From positions 4,269 to 68,268 of the forward strand of contig CAZAGI010000040.1 in NCBI GenBank assembly GCA_964484765.1: a stretch of DNA of 64,000 nt, read 5' to 3'. How positions within the stretch are numbered: position 1 is the first letter of the stretch; every line of letters starts with the position of its first letter. The position numbers and the translations under genes are program-made. Positions 45,397 to 53,775 of the stretch are shown piece by piece. The notes under the pieces are model-generated. The model saw nothing but the letters and a program-made list of their open reading frames with translations. It was not told the origin of the DNA and made no database searches. This stretch comes from DSVQ01 sp964484765. Its GTDB lineage: Bacteria; Planctomycetota; Planctomycetia; Planctomycetales; Planctomycetaceae.

Positions 45397-47259
45397 CTAT
45401 TCGACGGTGACGCTCTTCGCGAGATTGCGCGGGCGGTCGACGTTGCAACCGCGGAGCAAGGCGATGTGATACGCCAGCAACTGCAAAGGAATCGCCGTCA
45501 CCAGGGGCTGTAGATATTCGTCGACGACCGGCACATAAATGACGTCGTCAGCCAGTTCAGAGACCTTGTCGTCTCCTTCGCACGCAATGGCGATGACCGG
45601 CCCGCGACGGGCTTTGATCTCTTCCATATTCGAGATCACCTTCGGATAAATATTGCACCGCGGGACGACGAACACACTGGGCGTGTCTTCATCCACCAGG
45701 GCAATCGGTCCGTGCTTCATTTCGGCCGCGGGATAGCCTTCGGCGTGAATGTAGCTGATTTCCTTCAGTTTCAGCGCGCCTTCCAGTGCCACCGGGAAGT
45801 TGTACAGCCGGCCGAGGTACAGGAAATTCTCGGCCTGATAGTATTTCTCGGCGATGGTTTTGACGGCGTCGTTGCATTCGAGCGCTTTGCGAAGCATGTC
45901 GGGCATCGCGCGGAGATGGCCGATAATCCGCTTGCCGGCCGGATATGACAAATGCCGCATGCGACCCATGAACAGCGCAAGCAAGGCTAGCACGGTGACC
46001 TGCGCGGTAAACGCTTTCGTTGAAGCGACGCCGATTTCCGGTCCCGCGTGCAGGTAGATGCCGCCGTCCGCTTCGCGCGCAATCGTCGATCCCACAACGT
46101 TGCAGATCGCCAGCGACGGATGGCCCTTGCGCTTGCATTCCCGCAGCGCGGCGAGCGTGTCCGCCGTCTCGCCCGACTGCGTGATCGCGAAAATCATCGT
46201 CCGGTCGGACATCGGCGGGTTGCGATACCGCAGTTCGCTGGCGTATTCGACTTCCACCGGAATCCGGGCGAATTCTTCCAGCAGATACTCGCCGACCAGA
46301 CCCGCATGCCAGCTGGTGCCGCAGGCGGTGAGGATGATTCGATCAATCCGCCGCAATTGCTGCGGGTCGAGATTGAGTCCGCCGAACCGCGCGGTGGCTT
46401 CGTCTTCATCAAGCCGACCGCGAATGGCGTTCTCAATCGTTTGCGGCTGCTCAAAAATCTCTTTGAGCATGTAGTGGTCGAATTGACCAAGGTCGGTATC
46501 AACGGCGGATTGTTCGAGGACCCGGACCGAAGGTGTCTGCACTCCGCCGTCGCGATGCCGCAGTTTCATCCCGTCGGCTGTCAGAATCGCGATCTCATGA
46601 TCATTGAGATAGACCACTTCCTCAGTGTACCCGACCAGCGGGCTGGCATCGCTGGCGAGAAAATGTTCCCCGCGGCCAATACCGACCACCAGCGGGCTGC
46701 CCAACCGCGCTGCAATCAACACGCCCGGGACCTCGCGAAAGAGAATTGCGAGTCCATAGGTGCCTTTCAATTGCGGCAGCGTGACCTCCACCGCTTTCAG
46801 GCAGGTCTCGGCGCTCGTCGGGTCTTCGCCCAGTTTGATCAATTCAGAAAGCTCATACGCCACCAGATGGGCGACGACTTCCGTATCGGTCGCGGAATGA
46901 AAGACGTATCCTTGTTCGCGAAGCTTGTTCCGGAGTGAACTGTAGTTCTCGATCACACCGTTATGTACGAGGACGACTTCGCCGTTGCCGCCGACGTGCG
47001 GGTGTGAATTGATGTCGCTGGGTTCGCCGTGGGTTGCCCAACGGGTGTGACCAATTCCAAAGCCGCCTTTGACGGGCTTTTGCTTGCAGAGTTCGGCGAG
47101 TTGACCGACACGGCCGGTCTTCTTGCGAATGTTGATGTCACCGCCGTTTTGAATCGCCACGCCGGCGGAGTCGTATCCGCGGTATTCCAGGCGGAACAGT
47201 CCTTCCAGCAGATAATCGTAGGCGGACTTAGGACCAATGTACCCGACGATCCCACACAT
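45397..47259 (-). CDS. glmS: Glutamine--fructose-6-phosphate aminotransferase (isomerizing)
   Basis: A 620-residue enzyme that makes glucosamine 6-phosphate from fructose 6-phosphate and glutamine, the first step towards UDP-GlcNAc. The N-terminal class II glutaminase domain begins MCGIVGYIG with the nucleophilic Cys2; RLEYRGYDSAG, GIGHTRWATHG and HNGVIENY follow. Two SIS isomerase domains contain TACGTSWHAGLVGEYLLEE and SQSGETADTLAALRE. The C-terminus DRPRNLAKSVTVE is the invariant family end. The longer ORF upstream of this Met is rejected because Cys2 must follow the start; AGGGGG lies about 10 bp upstream of the ATG. No glmS ribozyme was recognised in the 185 bp before it. UDP-GlcNAc in planctomycetes would feed peptidoglycan and glycans. 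Confidence 0.97.
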   Translation of the reverse strand: MCGIVGYIGPKSAYDYLLEGLFRLEYRGYDSAGVAIQNGGDINIRKKTGRVGQLAELCKQKPVKGGFGIGHTRWATHGEPSDINSHPHVGGNGEVVLVHNGVIENYSSLRNKLREQGYVFHSATDTEVVAHLVAYELSELIKLGEDPTSAETCLKAVEVTLPQLKGTYGLAILFREVPGVLIAARLGSPLVVGIGRGEHFLASDASPLVGYTEEVVYLNDHEIAILTADGMKLRHRDGGVQTPSVRVLEQSAVDTDLGQFDHYMLKEIFEQPQTIENAIRGRLDEDEATARFGGLNLDPQQLRRIDRIILTACGTSWHAGLVGEYLLEEFARIPVEVEYASELRYRNPPMSDRTMIFAITQSGETADTLAALRECKRKGHPSLAICNVVGSTIAREADGGIYLHAGPEIGVASTKAFTAQVTVLALLALFMGRMRHLSYPAGKRIIGHLRAMPDMLRKALECNDAVKTIAEKYYQAENFLYLGRLYNFPVALEGALKLKEISYIHAEGYPAAEMKHGPIALVDEDTPSVFVVPRCNIYPKVISNMEEIKARRGPVIAIACEGDDKVSELADDVIYVPVVDEYLQPLVTAIPLQLLAYHIALLRGCNVDRPRNLAKSVTVE

Positions 47260-47444
47260 AACGATGAATCCCCCTGAATGTCGGCAGGTCGGCTGCACCG
47301 CGGCAGCGTCCACGCCGGAAATCGCGCTCTCCGCGCTGGTGTATCAGGAAAACACAACCAGGGTCAAGAGGAGGCCATACGCCGGTCGTCCATGGATGAT
47401 CGTGAGCGGCAGGGGGAACCGCCACGAAAATCCATCGGCTTCGA

Positions 47445-50400
47445 TCACGGGACAAATAAGAAATCAGGCTCGTTGAGCAGTGTCCACACGATATCTTCGG
47501 CGCGTTGCCGCCAGTCTGGTTGCAGCCGCAATGACGGCGGATCACCACGATCGACGAGGGCTTTCAAAGCCTGCTTCCGGTCCGTGGCTTCCGGCTTGAG
47601 ATGATTCGACCAGCCGACCCCCGTGTGACGCGGCGGACGGGGGACGCTTTTGACACTGCTTTCCTGTCTGCGGCTGGTGAAACCATCGGTGAGTGCGGCC
47701 GCAAAGGCGGCGCGTTCCGCGACGGTGGGGTCGCGGGTCAGAATCGACTGCGTGAGCTGCGTGATGAAATCATCGAGCGACGCGGCGTCGACGGCGTAGT
47801 CGGTGAGACGGCTGTCATCGGAGAGTTGCGACATGCGCATGGCAAGTGAACCATTCGCAAGAATCGCCGGTTGCAGCACCGTGGTTTCCGTGGGCCGAAC
47901 TGTGAGCGGATCGGGCCGCGCGCCGCGCCAGCCGAAGGCTTCCAGAACGTCGATGATGGGTTGCGCTGTGGGGAGCGACAAACTCGGCCGGTCGCGTTCG
48001 TTCGACATCGACAGAAACTGCCACGCGCGGTTCGGCGTCCCGAAATTCAACGATTGCTCGTAGCTCCGCGTGCTGTCGACATCGATGTTCAGCGCTTCCA
48101 CATGCCATGGCTTGCCGGTGGCCACGAAGAGGGAATCGACCACTTGCTCGGCCGTCATCCGGCGCGGTGTCGGGCCGGCGAATAATTCCGCTCGAGTGCG
48201 GTTTCCCAGTGCTTCGGCATCGGACTGACGTTGATAAGCATGCGAGGTGAAGATCACACGGGCGACATGCTTCAGATCGTAGCCGGAACCAATGAGCTCG
48301 CGTTCGAGCCATGTCAGCAATTCGGTGTGAATCGGTTCGCCGTGCTCCCAGTCGTCCACGGGTTCCACCAGCCCGCGGCCCATGTAACGCTGCCAGATGC
48401 GGTTGACGATGACCTGCCCGAACCGACGGTTCTGCGGGGACGTGATGTAAGCCGCCAGTTGTTCACGACGGTCTTTCGCGTTGAGCAGCATGTCGGCTTC
48501 AAACTCGGCGGCGAGCTTTTCGGCGAACGGCCAATCGGGCGGGATGGATTCTCCGGGCTTCAAGGTGACTTTCACCAGCAGCGATTGCAGCGCCGCGGGA
48601 TCGCCGGGAATCGTGCTGGTTTTGGGCAGTTTCACAGCATCGCGCTGCAGCATCGCGGCCAGGCTGAACAGGTCTTTTTGCGTGAAGGGGTGATACGGCG
48701 CGTCGTGGCATCGGGCACACTTCATTTCCATGCCGAGAAACGCCTGGGCAATCACATGGGCTTTCGCGGCCATCGGGGAATCGTTCTGCGAAGCGACACC
48801 GAACCCGGCTGGTCCGCCGTAATGCGCACTGCCCTCCATCAGAATCAACTCGGTGGCAAAGCGATCGATCGGCCGGTTGTCTGCGAAAGCTTCGTGCAGC
48901 CACCAGCGGAATGGGCCGGTGTTGTTCAACGTGGGATTGATGAGGTTCGGGTTTTCCGCGAGCACATCCTGCCAGTAACCAACCCAGTGATCCGCCCATC
49001 CGGGTTCGTTCAACAACCGATTGATCAACCATGTCCGGCGGCTTTCCACCGGCTGTGCCAGGTATGCGGCGCGCAATTCCGGCGTTGGAATCGTGCCGGT
49101 CGTGTCGAGCGATAATCGACGCAAGAACGCGACGTCTTCGCAGAGCGGCAACGGTTTCACATTCGCTACGGCCAGTTTGGTATTCAGAAACGCATCCAGC
49201 GAATGGTGCTGCGGATAACCCGCAGGATTGGCTGGAATCGTCAGCGGAGGCAAGGACGTGAGCGTCGATTTTGCGCGGGCGTGTCGCCGGTCCCAATAGG
49301 CCGTCCAGTCGCGGCTCGCTTCTTGCCGGCGTTGTTGATTCCTGTCGTTCATTGACAGCGACGGCAAGAAGCTTTCCCAGGCAGCGTTGGTGAATCGGGG
49401 CGATTCTCCATTCGGCGAGGCGATAATCGATGATGCCGGTTCATCCTGTTTCGGAGACCATGCCAGCACCAGTTCGCCCAGTTCGGGACGGCGTTTCTTG
49501 CCGCCGAGAAAGGCCTCGACCTGCACGCGACAGGGTTTTCCATCGCTGTGATAGTTCCCGACGATTTCGTAATCACCCGGAGGCAAGCCGCGGAGTGCCT
49601 CGGCGGTGTTGTCGGGCTGGGGGTAAAGTTCATTGTGGCCGTCGCCGCCGCGCGTGGGGAATTTGTTTTCGGCGATCAGTTGGCCATCAATCCACAACCG
49701 CGATCCCGAGCGCGACCGCAGCCGCAGCGCGATCTCACCAATAGGGAACGTCAACCGGCTGGAGAGCCGCACCATGAGTGGGTTCGTGCGGTCGCCGCGC
49801 ACGCCATGTTCTGTGTAGTGCTGCGGTAACTCCGTCAGGGCGAACTGCGGCCAGGTGAACCGTTCGGTCGGTTCCGGAACGGGAAATCCCCATGCGAGTT
49901 TATCGGGGATGCCCTGCATGATTTCGACCAGCACACTGTTTGCGGTCACCAGTTCCTCAGGGGTTTCATACGATGGCGGGACCACTGCGACATAGCGTTG
50001 CTGGATGCGTTCCTCGGAAAGGGCGGTGCGATACAGCGCGACTTCGTCAATCTGGCCATGAAAGGTGCTCGAGGGATTGCCCCCCATCGACGAGCCGATC
50101 CAAAGTTCATCATTGTCGACGACCGGCGCTTCTTTCGTCGCGCCGCCGTAGTCCCATTTGCCCGTGACGATGCCGCCGTCGGTATAGCCGCGCAGCGAAT
50201 CGGGCTCACCGAACACGTACGTCACCGCAATATGGTGCCACCCGCTGTCGATCCCAAACCCTTCATTCGCCGTCCAGCGGTGATAATCTTCCTGCTTGCC
50301 GGCGCGATTGTCGCTATCGCGAAAGAGAAAACTGACACGCGCCTGGCCTTTTTCTCCGGACAGACGCAGCGCGTAATTCTGGTTGTCCGCGGCGAAGCCG

Positions 50401-50849
50401 TCGTTCTTCGTGCGGCCCTTGCCGATGACGTACATCTGCTGTCCGCCGCCCAACTGGGTGACGTTGACCCAGGCTTCGAGTGTGATCGCATCGCCGTTGT
50501 GAAAATCAAGCGGGCTGTTATCGCCGGGATCCGGAATGCGGATGGACGCCCCGTCGCCCTTGAATTCCACGGCGGTATTGTCGGATTCGAACGCGGGGAA
50601 CTGCGGCGGCCGCGGTCCGTCTGTATTGGCTTTGACCGCACCGGCGATTCTGCCCGCGTGCAGCTTCATGACCGAAGCCGGGTGCAGATCGAGGAGGGCA
50701 CTCTTTTCGGCGGGGAATCGCCACCACACCACGGGTTGGTCCGTCGCGACGACGTCGACGATCGGCAGTGGTTCAGCACCGGACAGGGATGTGACCGTTC
50801 CGAGCATGATGCCGATCAACCACATCGCCATGGCGCTGAGCCGTAACAT
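47445..50849 (-). CDS. LamG-PSD1 protein: concanavalin-like domain plus DUF1549/DUF1553, unpaired
   Basis: A protein of about 1134 residues. The start at 50849 gives a signal peptide (MLRLSAMAMWLIGIMLGTVT) and has GGGGAG 8 bp upstream; the 197 codons of open frame before it lack support. Order: LamG/concanavalin-like domain at about 70-290 (DAITLEAWVNVTQLGGG, GWHHIAVTYVFGE, FHGQIDEVALYRTALSEERI), a beta-rich PA14-like region at about 310-480 (GSRLWIDGQLIAENKF), DUF1549 at about 530-780 with CxxCH in KCARCHDAPYHPF, then DUF1553 to the end. The LamG domain suggests polysaccharide or glycan binding, CxxCH a possible heme c. No DUF1501 gene neighbours it. glmS lies 185 bp downstream on the same strand. 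Confidence 0.87.
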   Translation of the reverse strand: MLRLSAMAMWLIGIMLGTVTSLSGAEPLPIVDVVATDQPVVWWRFPAEKSALLDLHPASVMKLHAGRIAGAVKANTDGPRPPQFPAFESDNTAVEFKGDGASIRIPDPGDNSPLDFHNGDAITLEAWVNVTQLGGGQQMYVIGKGRTKNDGFAADNQNYALRLSGEKGQARVSFLFRDSDNRAGKQEDYHRWTANEGFGIDSGWHHIAVTYVFGEPDSLRGYTDGGIVTGKWDYGGATKEAPVVDNDELWIGSSMGGNPSSTFHGQIDEVALYRTALSEERIQQRYVAVVPPSYETPEELVTANSVLVEIMQGIPDKLAWGFPVPEPTERFTWPQFALTELPQHYTEHGVRGDRTNPLMVRLSSRLTFPIGEIALRLRSRSGSRLWIDGQLIAENKFPTRGGDGHNELYPQPDNTAEALRGLPPGDYEIVGNYHSDGKPCRVQVEAFLGGKKRRPELGELVLAWSPKQDEPASSIIASPNGESPRFTNAAWESFLPSLSMNDRNQQRRQEASRDWTAYWDRRHARAKSTLTSLPPLTIPANPAGYPQHHSLDAFLNTKLAVANVKPLPLCEDVAFLRRLSLDTTGTIPTPELRAAYLAQPVESRRTWLINRLLNEPGWADHWVGYWQDVLAENPNLINPTLNNTGPFRWWLHEAFADNRPIDRFATELILMEGSAHYGGPAGFGVASQNDSPMAAKAHVIAQAFLGMEMKCARCHDAPYHPFTQKDLFSLAAMLQRDAVKLPKTSTIPGDPAALQSLLVKVTLKPGESIPPDWPFAEKLAAEFEADMLLNAKDRREQLAAYITSPQNRRFGQVIVNRIWQRYMGRGLVEPVDDWEHGEPIHTELLTWLERELIGSGYDLKHVARVIFTSHAYQRQSDAEALGNRTRAELFAGPTPRRMTAEQVVDSLFVATGKPWHVEALNIDVDSTRSYEQSLNFGTPNRAWQFLSMSNERDRPSLSLPTAQPIIDVLEAFGWRGARPDPLTVRPTETTVLQPAILANGSLAMRMSQLSDDSRLTDYAVDAASLDDFITQLTQSILTRDPTVAERAAFAAALTDGFTSRRQESSVKSVPRPPRHTGVGWSNHLKPEATDRKQALKALVDRGDPPSLRLQPDWRQRAEDIVWTLLNEPDFLFVP

Positions 50850-51009
50850 CGCCGAGTCTCCCCTTGCCGACCGAATTCCCGTTTGCACCCTTTGATCGTA
50901 TCCGAACCGGAAACCGTGGAAAACTACCAACTGCAGAGTTCGCGCGACGTGGCAGTTCGGCGGCCGATCTTTTACAGTTTCCGTCATCTGCTTCGGAATT
51001 ACAGCCGCT

Positions 51010-51014
51010 GGGAG
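51010..51014 (+). promoter_or_regulatory. Ribosome binding site supporting the GTG start at 51024
   Basis: GGGAG with 9 bases to the GTG at 51024. This start gives a signal peptide, whereas the 47 extra codons of the longer frame do not. Confidence 0.55.
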
Positions 51015-51023
51015 AACGCCATC

Positions 51024-53198
51024 GTGTCCCGTTGCCTGTGGGCTGCCTGCTTGTTCGCGGTGATCTGCCGCCCGGTCTTCGCACAATCGATGTTTCACGG
51101 CGAGCGACTGAAGCGCATCGAACCGGTGCTGCAGAAGTTTGTCGATGACAAACAAATCGCCGGCGCCGTGGCGTTGATCGCGACACCGGATGGCGTGTTG
51201 CCAGTGACCACCGTCGGGCAAGCGGACATTGCTGGCAAGCGGCCGATGCGCGAGGACACGATCTTCCGCATTGCCTCCATGACCAAACTCATCACAGCGA
51301 CCGCGTTGATGCAATTGGTCGAACAGCACAAGATCGCGCTCGACGATCCGGTGGAGAAGTATCTCCCGGCGTTCAAGGACCAGATGATCCAGAACAAGCC
51401 GATTTCGCGCCCCGTGACCGTGCGCGATGTGCTGACGCACACTGCCGGCGTGTTAAGTCCCGAAGCGAAAGAAACCGCGGGGTTGTCGCTGGAGCAACTG
51501 GTCAACCGCGCTGGCGAGATGGGGCTGGAGTTTGAACCGGGATCAAAATGGAAGTACAGCAACGGGTTAACGGTGGCCGGTCGGTTGATCGAAGTTGTCT
51601 CGAAGGAAAGCTTCACGGACTATCTGCAGAAGCACATTTTTGATCCATTGCAGATGACCGACACGACGTTCACGTTAACGCCCGATCAAGCTGCGCGGTT
51701 GGCGGTGACCTATAAGCCGGGCAAAGAACCGGGAACGTTAGAAGCCGTCGAAATTCCCGATCCGACTGTGCGGCGTACGCCGGGACCTTCGGGCGGGTTG
51801 TTTTCGACGGCTCGCGATCAGGCCCGCTTTTATCAAGCGATTCTGAACGGCGGACGCTCCCAGGATGTTCGCATTCTGGCGTCAGAAACCGTGCAACAGA
51901 TGCTGACGCCGCAGACTGGGGAATTGGTCACCGGGTTCACGCCGGGTAATCAGTGGGCGCTGGGCTGGTGTGTCGTGCGACAGCCGCAAGGCGTTACGCG
52001 GTTGTTATCGCCAGGAACTTACGGTCATGGCGGAGCCTGGGGCACGCAAGGCTGGATCGACCCGACCCGGAAGCTCATCTTCGTGCTGATGATTCAGCGC
52101 CAGGGGTTCGGCAACAGTGATGGGTCCGACGTCCGCGACGCGTTCACCGAAGCAGCGCTGGCAGCGTATCAGGGCATAGACGATCTCGACCGCGCCGCCA
52201 GGAGCGTGGATCCGGCCACTGGCGGCGTCAAACGCGACGGAGTCTGGATTACGTCCTACCGTGAGGAAAAGGACGGTGTGCAGATTTATCACGGTGACGC
52301 GCGGGTCATCTTGTCCGCGCAGGCCGGTGGACGTCCGCTGGAGTTTTCTATGCGGGGCAAAGACGCCTTATGGCTCGATCCCGCCGAGTACGGGCCGCGC
52401 GGCGACAAGCCACGGTCGATCTCTGCCGGACGGTTCGACATTGGACCGGAATTGGTCACGCCTCAACATCCGACTTTGTGGTCCGGCGAATGGACGCCTG
52501 AAATCACCGGTCCCCACGCGGCCCGGCTCACCAGCCAGCGCGATCCTGTCACTGGTATTCAACTCGTCCGCAATTTCTACCTGGAAGATGTTTCCAAGAC
52601 GGCGATTGCCCGCCGGGGGGAAAAGCACGGGGCGATGCTCCGCTGCGAACAAATCATGATGAATACCTCGAAAGAGCTGCGCGAGATCTGCCATTGGGGC
52701 CGGTCGTTTTCTCCCGGCGGAGGCATCTGTCTGATCCCGCTCGCCGGCCGCAGCAAGTTCCCCAGTCAGTATGCGATGTATGAAGACAGCGCCATCATCA
52801 ATGTGCGGAACACGGATGATCAAATCCGGGTCCGCGATGGCTTCCTCGAAATTCTCGCCCCGCCGCGGAAACCGAAGCTCGGGTTCGATTCCACCGCTGG
52901 TTGGATGGCGTACCTCATGCCCAATGACACGCTGTTCGTGAAGCGGTATGCCGTCGATCCGAACCGCGTCTACGGCGAAGCCGCGGGGCTCACGCTCTCG
53001 GTCTGGTATCCGCCTGGTGACCGGATTGAACTAGAACCGATCGGTCCGCTGGAACGGCTGCAGCCAGGCGAAGTCGCGTCGTTCACCGAAGAGTGGTGGC
53101 TGCTGAGTTTCCCGTATCCCAAGTCCGGCGAGAAAGTGGACCTGAAACGGCTGCGCGAAGTGGTCGATTACGAAACGGCATCCAAGATCGAAAAGTAG
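51024..53198 (+). CDS. Serine beta-lactamase/esterase-like hydrolase with extra C-terminal domain, secreted
   Basis: A protein of about 724 residues (start at GTG 51024). The signal peptide is SRCLWAACLFAVICRPVFAQ. The class C beta-lactamase-like domain (about 30-400) has SxxK as SMTK (Ser85, Lys88), YSN at 178-180 and HGG at 335-337 in place of KTG, a set common to esterases and D-Ala peptidases of this family rather than true AmpC. A second domain of about 300 residues follows (WITSYREEKDGVQIYHGDAR ... EEWWLLSFPYPKSGEKVDL), beta-rich, which I do not recognise. The family may cleave peptidoglycan peptides, lactams or esters; the substrate is unknown. Followed 55 bp later by the DUF2059 gene on the same strand. 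Confidence 0.82.
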   Translation: MSRCLWAACLFAVICRPVFAQSMFHGERLKRIEPVLQKFVDDKQIAGAVALIATPDGVLPVTTVGQADIAGKRPMREDTIFRIASMTKLITATALMQLVEQHKIALDDPVEKYLPAFKDQMIQNKPISRPVTVRDVLTHTAGVLSPEAKETAGLSLEQLVNRAGEMGLEFEPGSKWKYSNGLTVAGRLIEVVSKESFTDYLQKHIFDPLQMTDTTFTLTPDQAARLAVTYKPGKEPGTLEAVEIPDPTVRRTPGPSGGLFSTARDQARFYQAILNGGRSQDVRILASETVQQMLTPQTGELVTGFTPGNQWALGWCVVRQPQGVTRLLSPGTYGHGGAWGTQGWIDPTRKLIFVLMIQRQGFGNSDGSDVRDAFTEAALAAYQGIDDLDRAARSVDPATGGVKRDGVWITSYREEKDGVQIYHGDARVILSAQAGGRPLEFSMRGKDALWLDPAEYGPRGDKPRSISAGRFDIGPELVTPQHPTLWSGEWTPEITGPHAARLTSQRDPVTGIQLVRNFYLEDVSKTAIARRGEKHGAMLRCEQIMMNTSKELREICHWGRSFSPGGGICLIPLAGRSKFPSQYAMYEDSAIINVRNTDDQIRVRDGFLEILAPPRKPKLGFDSTAGWMAYLMPNDTLFVKRYAVDPNRVYGEAAGLTLSVWYPPGDRIELEPIGPLERLQPGEVASFTEEWWLLSFPYPKSGEKVDLKRLREVVDYETASKIEK

Positions 53199-53252
53199 AT
53201 TCGGCTCGTTCCCATCAAGTTTGTCCCGGTCTTTTCTCACGAGGTAAAAGTC

Positions 53253-53717
53253 ATGCGCATTTCCGCGGTCCTGTTGGTTGTGTTCACGATGTCCGTCACG
53301 GGCCAGATCTTCGCAGATGAGGCCAGCCACCGCGCTGCAGCGGAAGAGATGCTCAAGGAAGCTAACACCGATAAAACGATGCAGTCGGCCATCGATACGA
53401 TGCTGGACGCACAGATCAAGGCCAATCGCTCATTGGCACCGGTGAAAGACGTGATGAAAAAATTTCTGACGAAGCACCTCAGCTTCGAATCACTGAAAGA
53501 AGAATTGATTGATCTGCATGTCAAAGAATTCACGGAAGACGAACTGAAAGAAGTCGCTGCATTTTACCGCACGCCAACTGGGAAGAAATTTATCTCCAAG
53601 CAACCGGTGATGATGCAGAAAGGGGCAGAAATGGGCATGCGCCGCGTGCAGGAAAACACTGCGGAACTGCAGACGATGATTCAGGCCGAACTCAAGAAAA
53701 ACACGCCCAAGCCGTGA
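53253..53717 (+). CDS. Secreted DUF2059 family protein
   Basis: A 154-residue protein with a signal peptide (MRISAVLLVVFTMSVTGQIFA) and a helical DUF2059 domain. Typical features are the helix FLTKHLSFESLKEELIDLHV and the signature FTEDELKEVAAFYRTPTGKK, where the family usually reads F(S/T)xxELxxLxxFYxSPxGxK. Biochemical function of the family is unknown. GAGG lies just upstream of the ATG. It lies 55 bp after the beta-lactamase-like gene and 59 bp before the next hydrolase start, so it may share their transcript. Confidence 0.85.
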   Translation: MRISAVLLVVFTMSVTGQIFADEASHRAAAEEMLKEANTDKTMQSAIDTMLDAQIKANRSLAPVKDVMKKFLTKHLSFESLKEELIDLHVKEFTEDELKEVAAFYRTPTGKKFISKQPVMMQKGAEMGMRRVQENTAELQTMIQAELKKNTPKP

Positions 53718-53775
53718 TTTCTCAGGCTCATCGATTCCAGTTTCCATCGCCGGGGTGACTGCCGAGAGACCGCCC

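Noticed and set aside
47445..51440. Full-length 1331-codon minus-strand frame
   Set aside because: The first 197 codons overlap the opposite-strand beta-lactamase-like gene and look non-native; the signal peptide and ribosome binding site place the start at 50849.
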